Part shown: one piece after another, positions 34,528 to 46,312 of the stretch
Layout of the letters: each line of letters starts with the position of its first letter
How positions within the stretch are numbered: position 1 is the stretch's first letter
DNA from: Phragmites australis
Lineage: Eukaryota > Streptophyta > Magnoliopsida > Poales > Poaceae
Direction: 5' to 3'
Length of the DNA stretch: 64,000 bases
NCBI RefSeq assembly: GCF_958298935.1
Contig: NC_084941.1
Span: forward strand, 13,366,001-13,430,000
Program-made: the position numbers and the translations under genes
Notes under the pieces: model-generated
Databases searched by the model: none
The model's input: the letters and a program-made list of their open reading frames with translations, nothing else
Told to the model about the DNA's origin: nothing

Positions 34528-35199
34528 TTATTCTTCATCTTTAGATTCTTTTTGGTTGGCATCATGTTCATCCTCGAGAAGTGTAGTGACAAAAGCAAGG
34601 CGTTGGCAAACAACTTCTAACTCCCATAAGGTGCGGTCTAGTTCATCTTCCAAGGCCATAGTGAATGCAACTTGTTCACGTAGCTTGGGGTTTTCTCCAA
34701 AGGGATGCTTCACGAACGGTTTGTTACTTCCACGAGTTCTCTGGGGACAATATGCATAAGGAGAGTCGACCATCTTGCTGTTGTATTGATCTCAAACACG
34801 GGATATGGCTTGACGAGCTGCATCTCGAACATCGGCGGTGAAGTTTGATCTTAGGGCCATTGCTGAGTGAATGCTCACAACTCGACCAACATCTAGACCT
34901 TCATCTTCGCTTCGCTCGTAATCATAGATAGTGACTTCGACCTTCCATTCTACATATCCAGAGTGTCGCTTCTTAACTCCCCTGTAGACTAGCTTCTATG
35001 TATGTCCAAGTCCAGAAAGTATTCCCCACAGTAAGCGAGGAAGGTGTCTAGCGTGAAGACCATCCCTCTCATAGATGTCGGGAACGGGGTCCATACTACG
35101 GAAAGTGGGGTCACCAATCTTCTCTTCGGTTGGAACACGTTGAAGAACGGGTGGACATCCTTCGGTTAACTTATGGGCGATGAGTAGCTGGCAAACCAT
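34528..35199 (-). pseudogene. Extra ORF in chromovirus leader, upstream of gag
   Basis: One minus-strand frame stays readable for ~224 codons between PBS and gag: MVCQLLIAHKLTEGCPPVLQ.., TFRSMDPVPDIYERDGLHA, a stop at 34996, SGYVEWKVEVTIYDYERSED, DVRDAARQAISRV, a stop near 34789, and ALEDELDRTLWELEVVCQRL, ending at 34528. Composition looks protein-like: a mixed N-terminal domain, then an acidic helical tail. I do not recognise a named domain; it is not gag. It could be a leader gene of this element family or a captured host sequence. Decayed by stops. Confidence 0.5.
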
Positions 35200-35367
35200 C
35201 TAAAAAGGAAGAGATGGGATATAAGAAATAACCTTATGGATAGCAAGAGACAAGTATGAAAACTAAGGGAAAGCTCTGATGGGTTTAGACGAACTAGGAA
35301 AAACCTTAGAATGACCATTCTATCTAGGCTTACAATTCTATATTCAGTATGGCTCTGATACCACCTC
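35200..35367 (-). promoter_or_regulatory. Chromovirus primer-binding site and short leader
   Basis: On the minus strand TGGTATCAGAGCCAT (complement of 35349-35363) lies 5 nt inside the 5' LTR. This is the usual PBS complementary to the 3' end of initiator tRNA-Met. The rest of the stretch is non-coding leader. Confidence 0.9.
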
Positions 35368-38343
35368 TGTCACACCCGGTTTTAACGGATAAAACCCAAA
35401 ATATTTAGCACACATAAGGACTTCATAGGTGAAGTAACAAAAACAATACTTTAACTTACAATCGTTTATATCTTACAAAAAGATTTCACCTAAATAACTA
35501 TAGTAACTAAACGATAGCATCTAATCGATAGCACCTAAACCAAGCACTCCGCAAGCACCGACCGGAAGACACGCTCCTAGAACACCAGGTCATCATCTTG
35601 GAAATCTTCAAAGTCTTCCGCTGAGCAGCATATGTATTGTGGGAGATAGCAAGGGTGAGCACATGGAGTTCTCAATGATATGTAGGCTTACAACGAAAAT
35701 AGGCTAACACATGGTATATTTGCATAAATGTGAGTAATGAAAAAATATTTAGACTCAAAAGCATTAAGCAATTATTAAGTGAATGTAACCTATACAGTGC
35801 AACACCCCGCATACAAGGCTCGCCACCTTGCATACCATAATCGTCTAGTACTCCCTGTACTATAACCAAAACCATAACCTAACTCACATCCATAACCACC
35901 TAATCATGTGAGGATCCAAGTCTCCCATAACCGCGGGCACGACTGTTATAACAGTTTTAACACTCTACAGAGGTTGTCTAGCTTTCCCCACTAGTTTCAA
36001 AGACACTTAACACACACCAGTGGTGTGCCACTAAGAAATCACTAAATGACATTTTCCACAAACCAGAAACTAATCCAGTATGCATCTGCCCACTAGGTTT
36101 CACCGCCAGGATTTACGCGAGTCCAACTCCTACCCAAAAGCCCCCTTTTGTGCTAACACAACACACAGGATAGACTCTAACTAGTATGTCACGCCTTACC
36201 CATATCAACATTGTGGTTGGTACGTTACTTCTTAGGTTATCGCTCCACGAACGGATCCTTACTTAGGTTACTTGAGCAAACACTAAACCAACAACATAAC
36301 CATGACAACCACCAAAACCACTTTGCTCAAGGCCTAAGGTTCTATGTTGCTAGACCATTAACACATTAACAACCATTGTTGCATAAGTTCATTAATCAAG
36401 TATATGACACTTCCCAGCATCCCAAAAGCATGGCTAAGCAACTCTACCCACCAAAGATACCAAACAATAAACCATTTAGGTTCCAAGGGATGATAAGGGA
36501 AAATCTAGGCAAAACCCTAACATATATGACTACCCATCATATTGACAGATATTGCATGCAATTTGGTAAAAAAAAACATTTAAAACATAGGTTCAAGATG
36601 ATCAAAGAAATGTGCCTTCCTCCTTGTTGCTGCTCAGTGCACACTTGCTCCTAGTCTTGACGTTCCTCAAATTAATCCGGGGCGTTGTCGACTAATCGCA
36701 CAATTATCGGCAAAGCACACAAACAAACACACTAAGAACAGAGCACAAAACAAAAGAACAACAAGACAATACCTATCTAGAAATATACAGTTCAGAGAAA
36801 CGAATCTAACGACGTAAAAATCGCTTAAAGCGGAGCTACGATGAAAAAGATACACTAAAAACAAGATTAGGGTTTATTTTATAAAATAAAAGGACTAATT
36901 TATAATTAACACAAAGTCTAGTGACCTTTTTGTAAAATTAAAGCGACCTGTATGTAAGTTTTGAAAAATTTAGGGACCTAAGTGTAAAAGGATAGGGTTC
37001 TTTTTTGTAATTACAGAAAAGTTCAGGGGACTGTTTGCAAAATTGCCAATTTCTGGGAATTATTTGATTTATTTTTGTATTGAAAACACTGGATTTACGC
37101 GTGGTTGCTGACTGAGCGACACATGGCTGACACATCAGCAAAAATGCAGAGGTGGTGCACGCGTGGTAGGGCTGAGTGGGCAGAGAGGCTGACTGGGTTA
37201 AAGTGGGACACATGGCACATTCTGGTTGGTTGCTGAACCGGTATGTTTAAGATCTAATCTGGCCGCTTGATCACAGATCCGACGGCTTGGGGGAGTTTGA
37301 ACGGCCAGAGGGAGAGTGGGACGGCGGCGTCAAAGGTTTCACGGCGGCAGACTCACCGAAGAGGGGCTCTGATCTCATCACCAGCCTCGAAGAGTGACAA
37401 AGAGTGGTAGAACACGAAGAGATGCTCACGGGGAACTCGATTGAGGACTTACCGATGATGATGCAGCACTAGAGGAGCTTGGCGACGACAAGGGGCGGCG
37501 GAGGGGTCGGATCTTCATCGGAGAAGGGTCTCCGGCAACCAAACGGCATTGGCGAGCAGAGGAGAGGCTTCAGCGGATGCGGGTGCTTCTGTTGAGGGCT
37601 TCGATTGAGGTTCGACGGCAATAGAGCTACGCGACGGCGAAGGCAACCGAGTGGTGGCGACTATGGCGAAGGCAACCGAGCGGCGGATCTCGGCGGATTC
37701 ACGGGGGACTCGGCGACTTTTGGATGGGATCTGATCGGGGAGAGGTGGCCCACCTACATAGGGGCTCAGGAGATCTCGGGGAAGCTTAGGACTCCCTAGT
37801 AGCGGCAAATTCAGACTCAGACAGCGCGACGGCGGCGCAGTCCTCTTTGGAGACGACGCGTCTGACGAGCGGGGCCCACCTGTTAGTGACACAAGGTGAA
37901 GGCAAAAAAGCGGCTGGCACTTTTTGTGGAACACGGGGGCGGCGTGGCACTATTGGCCCTGCTCGGCGCGAGGGCGCGGCCCAGGTGGAGTGGCGGGAGC
38001 AAGGAAAGCTGGCCGGCGCAGGGAAGATGGGCCGAAAATGAGGGAAGAGCGGCCCGGTTGGGTTTTTATTCTTTTTCTTTTTTATTTGATTTTTTTCTAA
38101 AGCTTTTAAATTGAAATCAAAGAAAGCAAAATCAAATCAAAAGCCACAAATGAAAACCAAATAAAACAAAGGAAACCTAAATTCCTAAAAATAGCATGAA
38201 TGCACTTAAACAAATATTTCATATGTCAAAATTAGATTCCCTTTTTATGAAAATAGCATTTACTCTTTTGAAATTATTTAAGCTCAAAAATAAATTCTAG
38301 AAAATTTTATAAATTGGCAAAAATTGAAAATTAGGGTGTTACA
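35368..38343 (-). repeat. 5' LTR of the chromovirus
   Basis: 2976 bp, TGTCACACCCGG..TTAGGGTGTTACA. It is the fuller of the two LTRs in the ~150-bp segment at about 36640-36790, but lacks ~27 bp near 35993 present in the partner. The TATA candidate at 37752 is degraded to CTACATAGG. Followed by TSD TCCAA at 38344. Confidence 0.92.
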
Positions 38344-38348
38344 TCCAA

Positions 38349-38429
38349 TGTCTTGAATTTGGAAGAGTTCCGATGCGGCTAGCAGACTCGATTTTAAGGT
38401 CATCTCCTATTTGCGTTGGGCTTGGTCGC
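38349..38429. repeat. LTR 'L' copy 1, middle segment
   Basis: Eighty-odd bases of the host LTR between two insertions: after the chromovirus TSD and before the Tat solo LTR. The last 5 bp, GTCGC (38425-38429), are repeated at 47412-47416 as the solo-LTR TSD. Confidence 0.7.
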
Positions 38430-38589
38430 TGTCGGAGGATGAACTCCACAAGCAGGGATCCGGAGGGACCCCCTTTGAGATTCGGCAGGGGGGATGATTC
38501 TGAATCTACCTTGTACGTGAAATAAATAGGAGTAAATGAGATATAGGTGGGATGGATGATCAGATGCTAGATGAAATAAATGCTCCGGG

Positions 38590-39499
38590 TGGTGAGCAAT
38601 GTTGGCCTGATCTTCCGATAGGTAGCGATAAGTCGGTGGGTTGAGAACTCAACTTTGATGATCCAAAGGCTTCGACCTGAACAGATCGTCTCCCTTGCAA
38701 TCACTACACCACAGCTCCGATGGTTATCAACCGTGTCGCGCGGTTGACCTCGCCAAGAAGGCTCAATCCCTGCAAGCGTACCTAGAACACAAGCAACAAC
38801 GTAGAAGATGCAATCTGAAATATTGCGAATAGAATTCAAGCACTCGAAGTTGGGGTTCCACAAACACTTGCGGCGGCCTAGTCGGTCTAGAACAAGAGCG
38901 AAAATCTCATAATCTGTGTGTAGATCAATATCTAAGCAAAAACTAACCCTAATTAGGGTGACGGCTACTGTATATAAAATACTAGGGTCGGCCAAGGACC
39001 CCTGGACGCGTCCCTAATGGACTCCAACACGTTACACGGCCCAACGGCCCAAAAGATGGTGGCGCAACACCCTGATAGATTCTAGACGTCCACTTGTTTC
39101 AACGATTCCTGTTGACTCAGAAAGAATTTGGATATGGGACCAGTCCCGTTGGAAAGCTTATCTCCTTAGCTTTCCAACCATATGTAGAACATCGAAAACG
39201 GAGTCCGTATGCGTCCTGGGCGACGATTTCAGTGCGGGCTGGTCCTAGACTCCGAAACGGACTCGAACTTGATTGGACCTCCACCTTGGCTTGGGCGCCC
39301 TTGCTGTTCTTCTCTTGTGTTCCTAAGTAACAATACATCACAATTATTTAGTAGCATCCCATCCTTATCAAAATATAAAGAAACACTAAGGAACAAGCTC
39401 ACCTCATGATTTAGTTGACGTGCACGAGCTTGTGTCAATGGACCTATTGTTGGAGGAATACTCGGTATGTGTGTATCCGAAAGAGTGATGTCCTCATCA
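38590..39499 (-). repeat. 3' LTR of the CRM-like element
   Basis: 910 bp; differs from the 5' LTR by scattered substitutions (of the order of a few per cent by eye). Its first ~270 nt in element orientation (39499-39229) encode the C-terminus of pol. Preceded by PPT AAGAGGGGGAGGA (complement of 39500-39512). Confidence 0.92.
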
Positions 39500-42400
39500 T
39501 CCTCCCCCTCTTGAATTGGAGTCATCCTCGATGCAATGTCATCTTCTTCTCCCAAGTAAGGCTTTAAATCTGAAATATTAAATGTGGGACTAACCCCATA
39601 ATCTGCAGGCAACTCAATCTTATATGCATTATCATTGATCTTTTCCACAATTTTAAAAGGACCATCAGCTCGAGGCAGCAATTTAGACTTTCTCAAATCA
39701 GGAAACCTATCTTTGCGCAAATGTAACCACACAAGATCACCAATTTCAAAAGTAATATGTTTCCGACCTTGGCTACCATAAGTTATATACTTCTCATTCA
39801 TCTTTTCAATATTTTTCTTAGTCAATTCATGCATTTTCAGAATCAATTCAGCACGTGTCTTAGCATCAAAATTCAATTTCTCGGATGTTGGTAAAGGAAG
39901 TACATCAATAGGGGCACGGGGGTTAAAACCATACACTACCTGAAACGGACTTACCTTGGTGGTGGAGTGAACTGATCTGTTGTAAGCGAACTCAATATGG
40001 GGTAGACACTCTTCCCACATCCTCAAATTTTTCTTCAAAACAGCCTGCAACATGGTGAATAATGTGCGGTTCACAACCTCTGTTTGTCCATCAGTTTGAG
40101 GGTGACATGTCGTCGAAAACAGCAGCTTTGTCCCAAGTTTATTCCAAAGTGTCCTCTAAAAGTGGCCCAAAAATTTTGCATCACGATCCGAAACAATGGT
40201 GTTAGGCACTCCATGCAAGCGAATGATTTCCCTGAAAAACAAATCAGCTATGTTTGTAGCATCATCGCTCTTGTGACAAGGTATAAAATGTGTCATTTTT
40301 AAAAAACGATCCACAACGACAAATATACTATCCCTCCCCCTCTTGGTCCTAGGCAATCCTAAAACAAAATCCATAGAAATATCCTTCCAAGGCACACTAG
40401 GAACAGGAAGAGGCATATAAAGTTCATGTGGGTTCAAACGAGACTTAACTTTATTGCAAGTAGTGCAGTGTGCCACGTAGCGCTCGACGTCGCGCCTCAT
40501 CTTAGGCCAAAAGAAGTGAGCAGCCAGTACATCCTCGGTCTTCTTCACTCCAAAATGTCGCATCAAACCACCTCCATGCGCTTCCTGCAAAAACAATAGG
40601 CGAATAGAGCTAGCTGGGATGCATAGCCTGTTAGCACGGTATAGCAATCCATCATTCAGCACATATTTATTCCAAGTTCTTCCTTCTTTACAATGTTCAA
40701 AAGCATCTTTAAAGTCCAAATCAGTAGCATATAATCCTTTAATTGTTTCTAAACCAAAAATCTTATGATCGAGTTGGGACAGCATGGTATAACGTCTAGA
40801 TAACGCATCTGCAATGACATTGTCTATACCTTTCTTGTGTTTAATGATATAAGGAAATGACTCTATAAATTCAACCCATTTAGCATGACATTTGTTCAGT
40901 TTGGCTTGGCTTCTAATATGTTTCAAAGCTTCATGATCAGAATGAATAATAAACTCCTTGGGCCAAAGATAATGTTGCCATGTTTCTAAAACTCGCACTA
41001 AAGCATACAACTCCTTATCATAAGTCAAATAATTCAGAGATGGCCCATTCAATTTCTCACTAAAATAAGCAACGGGTTTACCTCCTTGTAGTAGCACTCC
41101 TCCAATTCCAATGCCGCTAGCATCACATTCTAACTCAAAAGTCTTACCAAAGTCTGGAAGTTGGAGTAGAGGTGCATGCGTAAGCTTCTCTTTCAGCGTA
41201 TTAAAAGCTTGTTCTTGTGCTGACCCCCATTGGAACGGAACACCCTTCTTTGTCAACTCATTGAGTGGGGCAGCAATGGTGCTGAAATCTCTCACAAAAC
41301 GCCGATAGAACCCTGCAAGGCCATGAAAGCTTCTCACCTGTGTGATAGTCACAGGGGTCGGCCTGCTCTTGATGGCTTCAATTTTAGCTTCATCCACTTC
41401 AATTCCCTGTGGAGTAACAACATAGCCAAGAAAAGCAACTCTATTCGTGCAAAAGGTGCACTTGTCAAGGTTAGCAAACAAACGTGCCTCTCTCAAAGCA
41501 GTAAAAACAGCACGTAGATAATCAATGTGTTCTTCATGTGACTTGCTATAGATCAAAATATCATCAAAGTACACAACCACAAATCTTCCTATGAAAGCAC
41601 GTAAAACCTCATTCATCAATCTCATGAAAGTGTTAGGTGCATTAGTTAAACCAAAAGGCATCACTAACCACTCATATAGACCGAACTTAGTTTTGAAAGC
41701 AGTTTTCCATTCATCTCCCAATTTCATTCTTATTAGGTGGTAATCACTACGCAAGTCAATCTTCGTGAAAATAATAGAACCACTCAACTCATCAAGCATG
41801 TCGTCTAGCCTAGGAATAGGGTGACGATACCTTATTGTGATATTATTAATGGCTCTACAATCAACACACATGCGCCATGTACCATCTTTCTTAGGAACCA
41901 AAAGAACAGGAACAGCACAAGGACTAAGGCTCTCTCGTACGTACCCACGGTCCAAAAGGTCTTGGACTTGTCGCTGAATTTCCTTAGTCTCCTCCGGATT
42001 AGTCCTATATGCAGCGCGGTTTGGCAAAGTCGCTCCCGGGATCAAATCTATTTGGTGCTCTATCCCTCTCAATGGTGGCAGCCCCGGGGGTATCTCAGCT
42101 GGAAAGACATCCTTATACTTTTGCAAAAGGTTAGTGACAGCAGCAAGCAAAGAGCTAGGCATATCATCAATTGAAAATAAAACCTCTTTGCATACTAAAG
42201 CATAGCACAAAGTATCATTATCTTGAATTTTAGCAAGGTCAGATTTAGTAGCAAGCATAACACCACCCTTTAACTTAATGCCTTCGGACCTAGGTGTGTT
42301 CGTCTCTTTCTTAGGTGGAAAAACAGATTGAGCTACTTGCTGATTTTCAGATTCCAAAACACGTTCTTTCTTTTCTTTTTCAGCTAAAGCTGTATCACAT

Positions 42401-43143
42401 TGCACAATTTCAGCAGGTGTCAAAGGAAGCAAAGAGATTTTCTTTCCCTTGTGCATGAGAGAGTATTTATTACTTCTACCATGGTGTGTAGCATCAGTAT
42501 CAAATTCCCAAGGACGGCCTAACAAAAGTGAACATGCTTGCATAGGCACTACATCAAAATCAGCATAATCATGGTAGGAACCAATAGAAAAATGTACTCT
42601 CGCAGATTGTGTTACCTTAACCTTACCGTTGTTATTGAACCACTGAATGTAGTATGGATGAGGATGTGCATGTGTTGGCAAGGAAAGATTCTTCACAAGA
42701 TCGGAGCTCAAGAGGTTGTTGCAACTCCCACCATCAATTATGGTACGAACACGTGCATCTTTGACAATGAGGAATGTCTGGAATAAATTATGGTGTTGTA
42801 GCTGCTCTACTTGCCCCATTTGAGAACTCAAAACTCGCTTCACAATGAAGGTGCGTGCTGCATAACTCTCCGTGGCAGCGGTACCACTAATCTCCTCCCC
42901 CTCACTATCCATGTCATGATCGGCTGCAAGATTAGCTTCAAATGCATATTCTTCCTCGACATCACTATGACTAACATATCCACCATCTGCTGTTGCGGAG
43001 TATGCTCGCTGGCTTGGGCAATCCTTCATGACATGGCCAATACCTTGGCAGCGACAGCACACAATACGCGTTGTACGACCCGTGGTAGCTGCACCTGAAG
43101 AAGAGCGTGGCATTGGATCCTGCGAAACAATAGATTTACTCAC
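39229..43143 (-). pseudogene. CRM-like pol polyprotein, one in-frame stop
   Basis: A 995-codon frame (43143-40156), then, after one stop at 40156-40158, the same frame to 39229. The zinc knuckle is [14 protein letters not shown]. Protease: [61 protein letters not shown] (catalytic YFDD). RNase [38 protein letters not shown]. Integrase: [15 protein letters not shown] zinc module, core Asp in [12 protein letters not shown], Asp in IVSDRDAKF, Glu in DGQTEVVNRTL. All catalytic residues are present. The stop falls just after the second Asp. The tail ISDLKPYLGEED..ITLSDTH..RARQLNHEV continues through PPT and LTR. It lacks a chromodomain; a CR-type targeting motif may lie in the LTR-encoded tail. 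Confidence 0.92.
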
Positions 43144-44164
43144 CTCACGTGATGGTTGTGGTGCTCCTGCTGAACGCGCCTGAGTGTTGGAGGAGGGGGC
43201 AGCAGATCGTGTAGATGTAGAAGGGAATGTTGTTTCTTGTCCCGGTGGTACTCATGAAGTAGATGTACTCCCAAAATTGTTCCGCAATTTCTGCACCTGT
43301 TGTCGACCCTACAGTTCTTTTTCTGCCAAGATAGCAAAATGGAACAACCTATTGGTAGTATTGTAATCTTTATAATCAACAAGGTCCTGAATTTCACGTC
43401 TCAACCCGGAGTAAAAACGAATCATGGTATCCTCATCATCCTCTTGTATACTACAACGAAGCATAGCAATTTGAAGCTCCTGATAGTAATCATGCACAGA
43501 TTTAGAACCTTGATTTAAGCGCTGCAATTTCTTTTTCAATTCACATGTATAATCAGGAGGAATAAATCTATTGCGCATGGCACGCTTTAGTCTAGGCCAT
43601 GATTCAGGTTCTAAGCCACTAGAAACTAAACCATTCCACCAAATAATAGCATAATTCATGAACTCACAAGTGGCTAGTCTAACTCTATGCATTTCAGGAA
43701 CTATATGAGAACTATACTTTTGATCAACCGTCATTTCCCAATTCAAATAAGCATCAGCATCATATGCACCATCAAAAGGAGGCATTGAAAATTGAAAACT
43801 TAATCTTAAAATAAGGATCATCGCGACAGTTGCGATTAACATTATTACCTCCATTACCTTGACGACGTTGTTGTTGGTCACGATGTAATTGTTCAGCACG
43901 AGGACGTTGCTCAGCACGCGCATCTTGCCCAACAAAAACCTCACCATCTTCTTGGTCACCATTATTAGTATCATCATCATCATCATGTGAATGGTCATCA
44001 TTCTGTGGTGGCTGTCGCAACTCAAGGTCGTTGACTCGCGTGACGAGGTTAGCAATGCTTGTTCTAATGTCTGTCAATAGTCTAGTATGATCCTGCAAGG
44101 CTTTGTTGAGTTCTTCCTTGGACACACAATCCTTAAAATCCGACGGAGAGCCATCACCTGACAT
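43144..44164 (-). pseudogene. CRM-like gag
   Basis: The start ATG at 44164 gives MSGDGSPSDFKDCVSKEEL, then a helical segment (LLTDIRTSIANLVTRVNDLE) and an acidic/Gln-Arg-rich tract. A frame change near 43800 precedes the capsid region: MPPFDGAYDADAYLNWEMTV, WWNGLVSSG, AMRNRFIPPDYTCELKKKLQ, VHDYYQELQIAMLRCSI. Stops at 43309 and near 43255 separate it from the knuckle and pol, which otherwise follow in the same polyprotein. The spacer to pol is Ser/Thr-rich. Confidence 0.88.
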
Positions 44165-45403
44165 GGTTAGTAGAAAACAAAGGACAACACAATATTATCC
44201 CTATCAACTACTAGGGTGTGGAAGGTGGAATCACACACACTCAAGTGTCTTACCACGCTCTTACAAATGTTCTTACCAACGCAGCAAGGAGGAACAACCG
44301 GTGACGAGTCTGGAACGTGGGATGATTGCAAGAGTGAACCTGTTCGGATCAAAGGAGGTGGAGCTTGGAAGGCACAATATGGTAGCAAGGATTAGCAATA
44401 ACTGTAATCAGAAGAGCAAAGCTAAATAAGTATCCAAAGTATGAATCACAGTTGCTGGTCTATCACATGTCCCTAGTCCTAGCACAACAGCTGAAACAAA
44501 GGTAAAAAGGATGATCAGAGAAAGACACAGCAAATAGCACAATGATCTGGGTGTTCTCTATGTGCTCCTCTTTTTTGTCTTTTAGCACTAGAAGGAATCA
44601 CAAAAAATTTTTTTCGTATTTTTCTTATCTGAACTAGGAGCACACAAGAAACAACCACAGAAATTTTCAGCTCAAACGGATGCAAGATGTGGCCTATAGA
44701 AAATCAAGCACGTTCTCTGAAAAGCGTGCGGAAACTTCGCGGCTCGAATACTCAATCTTCCGAGCCGAATTTGGGAAAAAAATTTCGGCGGAACCCAGCA
44801 AAGCTAGGGAGCAACGGATGTAACTTTTTTCTGTAGATGTCCGTGAAATTTTTTTTTGCCTGATTCCGAGTCCGTATGAGAAAGTTATGGCTGTTTTACT
44901 GAACCCCTGTCGAGTTAGGGTTTTTTTGAAAGCACCTCTTACAGAAATTGGCCTCTTTAAGGTATTGCAAGCAATAGGATCGCGAGATGAACAAGGAGGG
45001 CAGCGGTGGTAGGGCAATTGATACAAGGCGGCTTGCGACCTATCTAGGGTTGGCGTGGCGGAAAATAACACAAAGCGGCTCGTGGTGGCAAATCGAGTAA
45101 TGTGGTGGCTCGTCTTGTTGGTGGGGATGGTGGTGATGGGATAGCGGTGTGATCAAAAATAGCACGGAGCGTTGACTAAAGACCAAGAACACGACTCTAA
45201 AACCAGCAACAAGACTCGACCACGGACACAAACTCAACAACGCGCAACTGAAAACAAAAATTGCAAAGGCACAAAGGGTTCTAGGGCAGCGGAAATTGAC
45301 GGAATTTTTTTGGCTTTTTCTAGACTCTAGGTAATGAAAAACAGACTAATCTAAAGGGAAAAACGAAATTAGCTAACAGGCAACCTGAAAATCTGATACC
45401 AGT
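44165..45403 (-). other. Leader and PBS of the CRM-like element
   Basis: Non-coding leader between 5' LTR and gag. On the minus strand TGGTATCAGA (complement of 45392-45401) lies 2 nt from the LTR and matches the initiator-tRNA-Met PBS. No conserved frame is seen in the remaining ~1.2 kb. Confidence 0.8.
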
Positions 45404-46312
45404 TGATGAGCAATGTTGGCCTGATCTTCCGATAGGTAGCGATAAGTCAGTGGGTGGAGAACTCGACGTTGATGATCCAACGGCTTCGACCCGAACAGAT
45501 CATCTCCCTTGCAATCACTACACCACAACTCCGATGGTTATCAACCGTGTCGCGCGGTTGACCTCGCCAAGAAGGTTCAATCCCTGCAAGCGTACCGAGA
45601 ACATAAGCAAGAACGTAGAAGATGCAATCTGAAATATTGCGAATAGAATTCAAGCACTCGAAGTTGGGGTTCCACAAACACTTGCGGCAGCCTAGTCGGT
45701 CCGGAACAAGAGAGACAATCTCATAATATGTGTGTAGATCAATATCTAAGCAAAACCCAACCCTAATTAGGGTGGTAGCTACTGTATATAAAAGACTAGG
45801 TCAGCCAAGGACCCCTGGACGCGTCCCTAATGGACTCCGACACGTCACATGGCCCAACGGCCCAAAAGATGGTGGCACAGCACCTTGACAGATTCTGGAC
45901 GTCCACTTGTTTTGACGATTCATGTCGACTCAGAAAGAATTTGGACATGGGACCAGTTCCGTTGGAAAGCTTATCTCCTTAGCTTTCCAACCATGTGTAG
46001 AACGTCGAAAACGGAGTCCGTATGCATCCTGGGCGACGATTTTAGTGCAGGCTGGTCCTGGACTCCGAAACAGACTCGAACTTGATTGGACCTCCACCTT
46101 GGCTTGGGCGCCCTTGCTGTTCTTCTCCCGTGTTCCTAAGTAACAATACATCACAATTATTCAGTAGCATCCCATCCTTATCAAAATATAAAGGAATACT
46201 AAGGAACGAGCTCACCTCATGATTTAGTTGACGTGCACGAGCTCGTGTCAATGGACCTATTGTTGGAGGAATACTCGGTGTGTGTGTATCCGAAAGAGTG
46301 ATGTCCTCATCA
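45404..46312 (-). repeat. 5' LTR of the CRM-like element
   Basis: 909 bp, TGATGAGCAATG..GTCCTCATCA, followed by TSD CCGGG. It contains the same C-terminal pol coding segment (46251-46042) as the 3' LTR, here without upstream coding sequence. Confidence 0.92.

Larger units (their letters stand above)
26744..38343 (-). mobile_element. Complete chromodomain chromovirus (Tekay/Del-like Ty3/gypsy)
   Basis: 11.6 kb with both LTRs and a perfect 5-bp TSD TCCAA (26739-26743 and 38344-38348). In minus orientation it reads 5' LTR 38343-35368, PBS, leader with an extra ORF, gag, protease-RT-RNase H-integrase-chromodomain, 3' LTR 29617-26744. Termini are TGTCACACCC..GGGTGTTACA. A chromodomain after integrase and a tRNA-iMet PBS place it with plant chromoviruses; the Tekay/Del assignment is inferred from LTR length and pol motifs. 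The many stops and clearly diverged LTRs imply an old insertion. Confidence 0.93.
38590..46312 (-). mobile_element. CRM-like Ty3/gypsy element, complete with TSD
   Basis: 7723 bp, flanked by CCGGG at 38585-38589 and 46313-46317. LTRs of 910 and 909 bp have TGATGAG/CTCATCA ends (left start mutated to TGGTGAG). In minus orientation: 5' LTR 46312-45404, iMet PBS, leader, gag, pol, then the PPT and 3' LTR, with pol running into the LTR. Pol motifs and the pol/LTR overlap resemble centromeric (CRM) chromoviruses; no chromodomain is seen. It is the youngest datable layer in this stack: it sits inside a solo LTR that sits inside an older LTR. Confidence 0.92.

Noticed and set aside
35349..35363. Possible tRNA gene fragment (tRNA-Met like)
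   Set aside because: Only ~15 nt match the tRNA 3' end and they lie next to an LTR: a primer-binding site, not a gene.
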